Assembly: GCA_018816335.1 (NCBI GenBank)
Contig: JAHIVP010000018.1
Span: forward strand, 1-39,208
From: Nanobdellota archaeon
GTDB taxonomy: Archaea; Nanobdellota; Nanobdellia; Pacearchaeales; GW2011-AR1
Reading direction: 5' to 3'
DNA length: 39,208 nucleotides
A model generated the notes under the pieces. That model saw only the letters and a list, made by a program, of their open reading frames with translations, made no database searches and had not been told where the DNA came from. Shown piece by piece: positions 8,278-14,119 of this stretch (position 1 is the first letter of the stretch; each line of letters begins with the position of its first letter). Made by a program: the position numbers and the translations under genes.

Positions 8278-8409
8278 TGGAATTTTCATCAAGTCCATAC
8301 TCAAAACCATTTCGGAGGAATCTTTAGAAAAGATTCCCAAAGAACAACATAATGTTGTGAGAGATCTGTTGGCTTAGTGCCTTCGAGAGTTCGAATCTTT
8401 CTCCCCGCA
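8242..8409 (+). tRNA. tRNA-Leu with ~86-nt intron in the anticodon loop
   Basis: The acceptor GCGGGGA/TCCCCGC pairs perfectly; the T-arm is GAGAG-TTCGAAT-CTTTC; a long variable arm (GGC-TTAGT-GCC) marks a class II tRNA; discriminator A73 favours Leu over Ser. The anticodon stem is GACAG (8268-8272) with CTGTT (8366-8370). The loop is interrupted by about 86 nt. Splicing after T8274 gives loop TTGAGAT, anticodon GAG; splicing one base later gives TAG. Both are Leu. Reading the 5' side straight through would give UGA (Ser) but with a pyrimidine at 37, so it is disfavoured. I could not fold a clean bulge-helix-bulge motif. Confidence 0.75.
8275..8360 (+). other. Intron of tRNA-Leu, carrying three hairpins
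   Basis: Boundaries are uncertain by a base or two. It contains TTGATG/CATCAA (8274-8292, the first base in the exon), GGAATCTTT-AGA-AAAGATTCC (8317-8337) and ACAACAT/ATGTTGT. The second has the same 9-bp stem plus AGA loop plan as the intergenic hairpin at 167-187, with different stem bases, and both continue with a CAAA-type tail. The intron may therefore have been enlarged by one of the hairpin elements. Confidence 0.5.
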
Positions 8410-8640
8410 TTTTATCCTATCGCAGATAGAATTTTATATTTGGATGAGAACTCTAGAGTTCGACGAGTATATTCACGAGTGGAATCTTGGAGGGTTTCAA
8501 AATAAAAAGGCGAGTGGGTATAGGAGCTTTCTTTTTCCCCGCATTCACAGCCTGTCGGGGCATATAGTGGTAATTTCATAGACTGTAAATGTGGGTCCCC
8601 GCAGGGAGATATTTAAATAGTGAAAAAAATTAGATAAAAT
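8410..8640. repeat. Intergenic hairpin region with tRNA-like remnants
   Basis: Contains hairpin CTATC-GCA-GATAG (8417-8429), the 14-bp palindrome GAACTCTAGAGTTC (8448-8461), and GACGAG...CACGAGTGG phrases that resemble, inverted, the spacer near 2318-2335. The string CCCCGCA, which ends the tRNA-Leu, recurs at 8537-8543 and 8597-8603. Bases 8556-8601 can fold CGGGG/CCCCG around TAGTGGTAA and ACTGTAAA, resembling tRNA D- and anticodon-arms without a T-arm. I do not call a tRNA. A TATA-like ATATTTAAATAG lies before the next gene. Confidence 0.4.
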
Positions 8641-9204
8641 ATGAAAGGAAAATTTAAAAATTTCAGAAGAAGAAAAAATCATGATAATGGTAATGGTAAT
8701 GATAAGACTAGTCAGGAGATTAAAGAAGTGGCTAGGAAGTCTTTGACAAATAGAGTTTCAACTAAAAGAGCGAATTATGTTGTGGATACATCTGCTGTTA
8801 TTCATAAATTTATTCCAGAGGTTATAAGAAGAGGAATAAGAGGAAAAATTATTATTCCAAATGCTGTTATGGCTGAGCTTGAAAATCAGGCAAATAAAGG
8901 ATTAGAGTATGGGTTTATTGGTTTGGAAGAGATTTCTAATTTACATAATTTATCTAAAAAATATCCTGTGAAGGTTGAGTTTGAAGGAATTAGGCCGCAG
9001 GATATGCATATTAGATATGCTAAGTCAGGAGAGATTGATGCTTTGATTAGAAGTATTGCTGTTAAGTATAAGGCTACTTTGATTACAGCTGATTTGGTTC
9101 AGGCTAAGTCTGCTCAAGCATATAAATTAAATGTTATATATTTGAAACCTAGTAAACCTGAGAAGAAGAGGGGTTGGTTGAGTAGGATTTTTAGGAAGTC
9201 GTAA
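8641..9204 (+). CDS. PIN-domain protein (probable ribonuclease)
   Basis: 187 residues. A PIN fold from about residue 45 starts VVDTSAVIHKF (first catalytic Asp), followed by PNAVMAELENQA (Glu), a SGEIDALIRSIAVKY segment (Asp) and LITADLVQ (last Asp), so the acidic nuclease site looks complete. It resembles the PIN part of the archaeal PINc-KH ATPase family but lacks the ATPase and KH parts, being about one third of that length. The N-terminal 40 residues (RRRKN...GNGND) and the C-terminus (KKRGWLSRIFRKS) are strongly basic, fitting RNA binding. No antitoxin gene is adjacent, so a VapBC role is not supported. Confidence 0.8.
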   Translation: MKGKFKNFRRRKNHDNGNGNDKTSQEIKEVARKSLTNRVSTKRANYVVDTSAVIHKFIPEVIRRGIRGKIIIPNAVMAELENQANKGLEYGFIGLEEISNLHNLSKKYPVKVEFEGIRPQDMHIRYAKSGEIDALIRSIAVKYKATLITADLVQAKSAQAYKLNVIYLKPSKPEKKRGWLSRIFRKS

Positions 9205-9237
9205 AGTTTAAGAGTTCTTTTTTTATTATTAATTTAT

Positions 9238-9313
9238 GTCTCCGTAGCTCAGTCTGGATTAGAGCACTTCCCTCCTAAGGAAGGGGTCGTAGGTTCAAGT
9301 CCTACCGGAGACG
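9238..9313 (+). tRNA. tRNA-Arg (anticodon CCU)
   Basis: Acceptor GTCTCCG/CGGAGAC, D-arm with AGCTCAGTCTGGATTAGAGC, anticodon stem CTTCC/GGAAG around loop CTCCTAA, and T-arm GTAGG-TTCAAGT-CCTAC. The anticodon CCT reads AGG. All stems are intact, without an intron. Confidence 0.95.
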
Positions 9314-9354
9314 TTCGTAACTTTTATAAGGGATATTTTGATGATGATATTAGT

Positions 9355-9433
9355 GTTGGAATGAAAATTCCTTCCACATCAGAAAGTCTAAGACTGTGCC
9401 TACGCACAGATTAGATTGAGTGACTTTCCGATG
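9355..9433. repeat. Two-hairpin element between tRNA genes
   Basis: Hairpin GGAAT-GAAA-ATTCC is followed by a nested hairpin: outer CATC/GATG and GAAAGTC/GACTTTC, inner CTGTGC-CTAC-GCACAG, with single-stranded TAAGA before and ATTAGATTGAGT after the inner stem. A second copy of this plan at 22077-22153 has inner CTGCGC-CTTC-GCGCAG and different outer arms, so pairing is kept while bases change. The last base of this element is the first base of tRNA-Gly. Confidence 0.65.
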
Positions 9434-9503
9434 CGCTGGTAGTCTAGTGGTAGGATCACAGCCTTCCAAGCTGTTGACCCGGGTTCAAATCCCGGCCGGC
9501 GCA
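9433..9503 (+). tRNA. tRNA-Gly (anticodon UCC)
   Basis: Acceptor GCGCTGG/CCGGCGC, D-loop TCTAGTGGTAGGA, anticodon loop CTTCCAA on a CACAG-type stem, T-arm CCGGG-TTCAAAT-CCCGG, discriminator A. The anticodon TCC reads GGA/GGG. No intron. Confidence 0.95.
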
Positions 9504-9532
9504 TTTTTAAACTATAAATTAATGAAATAAAG

Positions 9533-10420
9533 ATGGAAGAAGAGACAGAGAGAAAGAACTGGCATGATAAGTATTATAAGCTGATGCTGCTAATCCCGTT
9601 AGTGTTGCTGTTGTTTTCTTTTTATTCAATTTATAGTTTTTATAATGAGACAGGAGATTTTTTTAAGAAAGATGTAAGTTTGACAGGAGGAACTTCAATA
9701 ACTGTTAATAGTGAAGTTGATCATTCTGATTTACAAAGTTTTTTAGAGGGGAAGATTGGAGATTTTTCAATTCGAGGGATTAGTGATTTGAGAACAGGAG
9801 AAGAACTTGCTTTTATTGTTGAGACTATTTCTGAACCAGAAGTTATTCAGCCTGTATTAGAAGAGTATTTGGGTTATGAATTGACTCAAGAGAATTCTTC
9901 AATTGAATTTACAGGGCAGAGTTTGAGTGTTGGGTTTTACAAACAATTACAAATTGCTATTTTGATTGCTTTGATTTTAATGTCTATTGTTGTGTTTATT
10001 ATATTTAGAAATTTTATTCCTAGTTTAGCTGTAATTGTTTCTGTTATTGCTGATATTGCTATGACTTTAGTTGTTGTAAATATGTTAGGAATGAAAATTT
10101 CTAATGCTGGAATTGTTGCTTTATTGATGTTGATTGGTTATAGTGTTGACTCAGATATTTTATTGACAACAAGATCTTTGAAGAGTAATGTTGGGACTGT
10201 TAATTCAAGATTGTTTGGGGCTTTTAAAACTGGGATTACAATGACTTTAACTTCTATGGCTGCAGTTGGAGTTGCTCTATATATTACATCCTCATTTTCA
10301 TCTTCACTAAATCAGATTTTTACAATTATCTTGATTGGATTAGGTTTTGATTTATTCAACACTTGGATTACTAATATTGGAATATTAAAATGGTATATGG
10401 AGAAGAAAAAAATTGATTGA
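9533..10420 (+). CDS. secF: Protein translocase subunit SecF
   Basis: Membrane component that, with SecD, helps drive proteins through SecYEG. 295 residues, typical of archaeal SecF: TM1 near residues 16-36, an external P1 region with VSLTGGTSITV, then five TM helices. The conserved helix reads GIVALLMLIGYSVDSDILLTTR near residue 200. The order secF then secD, the reverse of most bacteria, is the archaeal arrangement. It follows tRNA-Gly closely, and secD starts two bases after its stop. Confidence 0.95.
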   Translation: MEEETERKNWHDKYYKLMLLIPLVLLLFSFYSIYSFYNETGDFFKKDVSLTGGTSITVNSEVDHSDLQSFLEGKIGDFSIRGISDLRTGEELAFIVETISEPEVIQPVLEEYLGYELTQENSSIEFTGQSLSVGFYKQLQIAILIALILMSIVVFIIFRNFIPSLAVIVSVIADIAMTLVVVNMLGMKISNAGIVALLMLIGYSVDSDILLTTRSLKSNVGTVNSRLFGAFKTGITMTLTSMAAVGVALYITSSFSSSLNQIFTIILIGLGFDLFNTWITNIGILKWYMEKKKID

Positions 10421-10422
10421 AC

Positions 10423-11988
10423 ATGGGAAAATTAACATTTAGATTATGGTTATTAATTATTGTATTGATTTTATCACTTATAGCAATAAGTCCGAGTTTG
10501 GAAAGTGGAGTTGTGATTAGAAGTGTTGATGTTAATTCAAGTGCTTATGATGCAGGGATAAGGGGTGGGGAAGTTATTCAAGGAATTAATGGGCAAGAAG
10601 TTAGTGATATAGATGATTATGGAAGAATTATAAATGAAATCCTTAGCACTGGAGAGACTGTTGGGAAAGTAGAAGTTGTTGGAGATGGTGAGATTGATAC
10701 AACAGATATTGAAAAAATTAAAATTACAATATCAACTAAAGATACTGATTATATATTATTTACAAATGAAGCTCCGAAAATAACTGTTAAGGATATTCCA
10801 AGTTCGAGAATAAAAACTGGGTTGGATTTGCAAGGAGGAGCTAGAGCATTAGTTAAACCTGAAGTTGAAATTAGTATGGCACAAATGAATGATTTGATTG
10901 AAATAACTAGAAACAGGTTGAATGTTTTTGGATTAAGTGATTTAAGTGTTAGGTCTGTTAGTGATTTAGAAGGAAATAATTTTATGGTTGTTGAAATTGC
11001 TGGAGCAACTCCAAATGATTTGAAAGATTTAATTGGAAAGCAAGGAAAGTTTGAGGCTAAGGTTGGGAATGAAAGTGTTTTTACTGGAGGAAAAGATGAT
11101 ATTAGTGATGTTTGTAGAAATGATGCTACATGTGCAGGGATAAGAAATTGTGGGCAAACAGGAGAAGGAAGTTGGTCTTGTCAATTTGCTTTTGTTCTTT
11201 ATTTAACAGAGGAAGCTGCTCAGAAACATGCTGATGTTACTAGAAATATTTCAATTGATGAAGCAGGAGAATATTTAACTGAAAAATTATATTTATTTAT
11301 AGATGATGTTGAGGTTGATTCTTTGTTTGTAGGAGCAGATTTAAAGGGGAAAGTTACAACTCAGATTTCTATACAAGGACCTGGAAGTGGAAGTAATGAA
11401 GAAGAGGCTTTTAATAATGCTAAGAGAAATATGAATAAGTTGCAGACAATTTTGCTGACAGGTAGTTTACCCTATAAGTTGGAAATTGTTAAGCTTGATA
11501 CTATATCTCCTTCATTAGGAGAAAAATTTGTTAATAATTTATTGTTGGCTGGAGCAGCTGCTATTCTTGTTGTAAGTTTAATTGTATTTTTAAGATATAG
11601 AAATTTTAAGATTTCTTTGGCTGTTTTGTTTACTGCTTTTTCAGAGATATTTATTATTCTTGGTTTTGCTTCTCTAATGAATTGGAATTTAGATTTGCCT
11701 TCGATTGCAGGAATACTTATTGCAATAGGAACAGGAGTTGATCAGCAAATTATAATTGTGGATGAGTCTAAGAGAAAGGAAGAGATGAGTTTGGTTCAGA
11801 AATTAAAGAGAGCTTTGTTTATTATTACAGGAGCTTATTTTACTTCTGTTGTGTCTTTGATACCTTTATGGTGGGTTGGAGCTGGGTTGTTAAGAGGTTT
11901 TGTGTTTACAACAATTGCTGGAATTACAATTGGAGTTTTGATTACTAGGCCTGCTTTTGCTGATATAATTAAGAAAATTGAGAAGTAA
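10423..11988 (+). CDS. secD: Protein translocase subunit SecD, with a PDZ-like segment
   Basis: Partner of SecF. After TM1 comes a PDZ-like stretch, SSAYDAGIRGGEVIQGINGQ, around residues 35-60, before the canonical IKTGLDLQGGARALV P1 start near residue 135. The C-terminal half has six TM helices with PSIAGILIAIGTGVDQQIIIVDE, in which the usual conserved Asp of TM4 is present. The ORF track begins at a TTG overlapping the secF stop; ATG 10423 (MGKLTFRLW) is the better start. Length fits archaeal SecD. The PDZ-like insert is the notable feature. Confidence 0.93.
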   Translation: MGKLTFRLWLLIIVLILSLIAISPSLESGVVIRSVDVNSSAYDAGIRGGEVIQGINGQEVSDIDDYGRIINEILSTGETVGKVEVVGDGEIDTTDIEKIKITISTKDTDYILFTNEAPKITVKDIPSSRIKTGLDLQGGARALVKPEVEISMAQMNDLIEITRNRLNVFGLSDLSVRSVSDLEGNNFMVVEIAGATPNDLKDLIGKQGKFEAKVGNESVFTGGKDDISDVCRNDATCAGIRNCGQTGEGSWSCQFAFVLYLTEEAAQKHADVTRNISIDEAGEYLTEKLYLFIDDVEVDSLFVGADLKGKVTTQISIQGPGSGSNEEEAFNNAKRNMNKLQTILLTGSLPYKLEIVKLDTISPSLGEKFVNNLLLAGAAAILVVSLIVFLRYRNFKISLAVLFTAFSEIFIILGFASLMNWNLDLPSIAGILIAIGTGVDQQIIIVDESKRKEEMSLVQKLKRALFIITGAYFTSVVSLIPLWWVGAGLLRGFVFTTIAGITIGVLITRPAFADIIKKIEK

Positions 11989-11997
11989 AGAAATTGA

Positions 11998-12264
11998 TTA
12001 TTTGTATATATTGTCATGATGGCCAAAATATTCAAAAGAAACAAAATCTTTCTTTTTATCATAAGAAAAAACTAAGACAAAATGTCCTATATGAACTCTT
12101 TTTGATTCTTTCATGTCATACCTTAAATTTTTATAATGTTGTATATCAAAGCAGTTTATGACTTCATCAATTTTTTTAAAAATTTGTTCATAAAGTTTTT
12201 TATCTTTTTTTGAAAGTTTTTTGAGAATTTTGATTAATTCTGGTTTAACTTCATATTCACGCAT
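11998..12264 (-). CDS. RelE/ParE-family toxin
   Basis: 88 residues, the usual size for this fold. The N-terminal helices are lysine-rich (IKILKKLSKKDKKLYEQIFKKI). The C-terminal sheet KRVHIGHFVLVFSYD...VSFEYFGHHDNIYK matches the pattern of RelE-type mRNA interferases that cut mRNA on the ribosome. It overlaps the upstream antitoxin gene by eight bases, the standard antitoxin-first layout, and converges on secD with a nine-base gap. Which activity it has (RelE nuclease or ParE gyrase inhibitor) is not decided by sequence. Confidence 0.82.
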   Translation of the reverse strand: MREYEVKPELIKILKKLSKKDKKLYEQIFKKIDEVINCFDIQHYKNLRYDMKESKRVHIGHFVLVFSYDKKKDFVSFEYFGHHDNIYK

Positions 12265-12499
12265 TTTCTATATGCTGTCTAAGTTCATCAACATCACTGA
12301 ATCTTATTCCAGTTTGTTGTTTTATTTTATGAATTTTTTCTAAAAATTCTGGACGCAATTCAGGTTCGAGAAAACTATCTGCATATATTTTTGCGACTAA
12401 AGATATTGCTTGACTTTTGTTTTTTAAACCGAATTTGGCTTTCACTATGTTTAATATTCTATCTTCTTCATCATCTAATTGAATTATGCTTTGTATCAT
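12257..12499 (-). CDS. Antitoxin, DUF2683-like
   Basis: 80 residues. The N-terminal strand MIQSIIQLDDEEDRILNIVKAKFGLKNKSQAI is a ribbon-helix-helix-like DNA-binding element, and LEPELRPEFLEKIHKIKQ is a charged helix likely to wrap the toxin. This matches my memory of archaeal DUF2683 antitoxins paired with RelE-like toxins. Three TTATAAT repeats upstream (12504-12527) would suit autorepression. Confidence 0.78.
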   Translation of the reverse strand: MIQSIIQLDDEEDRILNIVKAKFGLKNKSQAISLVAKIYADSFLEPELRPEFLEKIHKIKQQTGIRFSDVDELRQHIENA

Positions 12500-12503
12500 T
12501 TTG

Positions 12504-12540
12504 TTATAATTTATAATGAATTATAATGTTTATATATCTT
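12504..12540 (-). promoter_or_regulatory. Promoter/operator of the toxin-antitoxin operon
   Basis: On the minus strand a GATATATAAAC TATA region is followed by three ATTATAA repeats (mapped 12504-12510, 12511-12517, 12521-12527) before the antitoxin ATG. Repeats between TATA box and start are a plausible site for repression by the antitoxin-toxin complex. Confidence 0.45.
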
Positions 12541-12590
12541 TTGGTTTTGAGGGATGATAATTTTAAAAAGTCGTTTAATTAAGATATTTT

Positions 12591-12869
12591 ATGATAGTAA
12601 AAATATTAGGAGTTTTTGATTTAATTGCAGGATTGATATTTTGGTTGTGGATGTTTATAGGTATTCCTACGAATGTTATGATGGTTATTGTGATGTATCT
12701 TATAATTAAGGGATTGATATTTGTGATTGGTTTGGATATTGCTTCTGTATTTGACATTATTGCTGGAGTGTTGATATATATTGCGATTAATTTTGGAATG
12801 CCTAAATTTCTTTCTATTATAGTTTTGTTGATTTTAGTTCAGAAAGGGATAATTAGTATTTTGGCTTAG
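12591..12869 (+). CDS. Small four-helix membrane protein with internal duplication
   Basis: 92 residues, almost wholly hydrophobic, four predicted helices. The two halves align: VFDLIAG...FIGIP...IIKGLIF and VFDIIAG...NFGMP...VQKGIIS, so the protein arose by duplication of a two-helix hairpin. Function unknown; I do not recognise a named family. The ATG lies downstream of a TTAATTAAGATATTT TATA-like region. Confidence 0.7.
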   Translation: MIVKILGVFDLIAGLIFWLWMFIGIPTNVMMVIVMYLIIKGLIFVIGLDIASVFDIIAGVLIYIAINFGMPKFLSIIVLLILVQKGIISILA

Positions 12870-12876
12870 AGTAATG

Positions 12877-12890
12877 TTTATATAATATAA
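12877..12890 (+). promoter_or_regulatory. TATA promoter of the small surface-protein set
   Basis: TTTATATAATATAA begins 29 nt before the ATG at 12906. The same string recurs 27 nt before the ATG at 13195 (13168-13181), and related TTTATATATAAT (13863) and TTTATAAATTA (16330) precede the ATGs at 13892 and 16359 by 29 nt. All fit leaderless mRNAs and suggest common expression. Confidence 0.6.
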
Positions 12891-12905
12891 TCTATATTCT
12901 ATCAT

Positions 12906-13148
12906 ATGAAAGTACTAAATATGGTGATTATTGTGTTAGCTATTGTTGGTAGTGTATTTATAATTTATTCTGTTTATGGAGGGGAGGATAAGGAGGTTCA
13001 GTTTAGTCCTGGTGAAGATGAAGGGGGGATGGTGTGGTTAAATAATCAGGCTTTACTTACTTTTGGGTTGATTATATTAGGGATTGATTTTATTCTTTTT
13101 TTTGTTTTGAGAGGTACTAGGAAAGTTTATGATAGTGTTGAGGAATAG
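12906..13148 (+). CDS. Small two-helix membrane protein, FSPG family
   Basis: 80 residues: an N-terminal helix, a short acidic outside loop with VQFSPGEDEGG, a second helix (FGLIILGIDFILFFVL) and a charged tail. It is a paralogue of the protein at 16359 (VMFSPGADSG, AIDVVFFIII), and the same FSP motif follows the first helix in the broken gene at 13892. Function unknown. It has its own TATA box. Confidence 0.75.
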   Translation: MKVLNMVIIVLAIVGSVFIIYSVYGGEDKEVQFSPGEDEGGMVWLNNQALLTFGLIILGIDFILFFVLRGTRKVYDSVEE

Positions 13149-13194
13149 GAATTAATTTTAATCATATTTATATAATATAATTCTATATATAATC

Positions 13195-13851
13195 ATGAAA
13201 AAAGAGGGGATGATTAGTGTTTTAATTCTGTGGTTAGCATTGTTTTCTATAGTGTTTCAGTTGAGTTATGTGAGAGAGAATGTTTTGTTGAGTCCGAGTG
13301 ATAGATTTGGAATTACTTATCCTCTTGGATATTCTCAGTTAGAAAATGGAGTTACAAGAAATATGGGAATTAATGATAGGGTAAGGTTTGTTAGACAAGA
13401 GCCAGGAATTGAAATTACTTATTATGTAAAGTTAATTGATTTGAGTTCAAGTAAAGCAGATCTTCAGATTAGTGGCCAAGCAGAAAATAAAAGTTTAAAT
13501 GTTGGGGATGAAGAAAGATATGATCTTGATTATAATACTTTAAATGATATTTCTATAAAGTTTGAAAGTTTCTCAAGTAATAAGGGAAGATTGAGATTTA
13601 AGTATGTAAATGAAACATTTAATGTTGACATTCAACGAGATTATTATCCTTATAATAATGATACTCTTCCAATTATAAATGAAAGTATTCCTGACCCTGA
13701 TGATGATGTTGAAGTAATTCCTGAGAAAAAAGTTCCAAAAGTTATTGCTATAGCTGTTATTGTGATTGTTGTTTTGTTTTTGGTTGCTATTGTTTTGATT
13801 GCTGTTTTAATGGAAGATGGGAAACATAGGAGGAGGATTTTTAGACATTGA
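13195..13851 (+). CDS. Membrane-anchored extracellular protein, shares a domain with the S-layer-like gene
   Basis: 218 residues with an N-terminal signal-anchor (MISVLILWLALFSIVFQL) followed by VLLSPSD, an extracellular beta-rich domain (about 40-145), an acidic linker (PDPDDDVEVIPEKK) and a C-terminal TM helix with a basic end. The domain (NDRVRFVRQEPG, YYVKLIDLSSS, SLNVGDEERYDLD, ISIKFESFSSNK) matches residues ~570-660 of the 14120 protein almost motif for motif. Both ends lie in the membrane with the domain outside. Likely a cell-surface component; role unknown. Confidence 0.75.
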   Translation: MKKEGMISVLILWLALFSIVFQLSYVRENVLLSPSDRFGITYPLGYSQLENGVTRNMGINDRVRFVRQEPGIEITYYVKLIDLSSSKADLQISGQAENKSLNVGDEERYDLDYNTLNDISIKFESFSSNKGRLRFKYVNETFNVDIQRDYYPYNNDTLPIINESIPDPDDDVEVIPEKKVPKVIAIAVIVIVVLFLVAIVLIAVLMEDGKHRRRIFRH

Positions 13852-13891
13852 ATTTAGTAATGTTTATATATAATCATTTAATATAAATAAT

Positions 13892-14008
13892 ATGAAAAAA
13901 GAGGTTGTGATTGGAGTTGTTGTTTTAGTTTTAGGTTTGTTGTCACTTGTTGTTATGTTTTCTGGTGGGGAGGAGGGGGTTTTGTTTTCTCCTGAAACTC
14001 CTGCATAA
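13892..14008 (+). pseudogene. Leader fragment of the S-layer-like gene, ended by in-frame TAA
   Basis: ATG 13892, 29 nt after a TATA box, encodes 38 residues: a signal-peptide-like helix (EVVIGVVVLVLGLLSLVVMF) then VLFSPETPA and TAA at 14006-14008. Past the stop the same frame runs on to 16324 without another break, and its first residues (ADGDISGVGYSQL) look like a mature S-layer N-terminus. One nonsense codon therefore separates leader from body. It could also be a genuine tiny protein, since its FSP motif matches the neighbours. Confidence 0.6.
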
Positions 14009-14119
14009 TTTAATATTAATGTTAATGAAAGACTGAGTGATGGAAAAACTTCTATAACAAGTAGTGATTTTCCAACGATATTAGCTGATGGAGATATATC
14101 TGGAGTTGGTTATAGTCAG

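Noticed and set aside
8147-8377. 76-residue plus-strand ORF across tRNA-Leu
   Set aside because: It reads the tRNA and its intron in another frame and has no start context or recognisable motif.
8242-8409. Reading the split tRNA as tRNA-Ser(UGA)
   Set aside because: Would place a pyrimidine at position 37 and conflicts with A73; Leu fits both better.
9340-9432. Possible C/D box sRNA (ATGATGA near 9342)
   Set aside because: No CUGA D box at a suitable distance; the region is better explained by the two-hairpin element.
14006-14008. Stop-codon recoding (for example pyrrolysine) to explain the interrupted S-layer-like gene
   Set aside because: The codon is TAA, not TAG, and no pyl genes are visible; mutation or sequence error is simpler.
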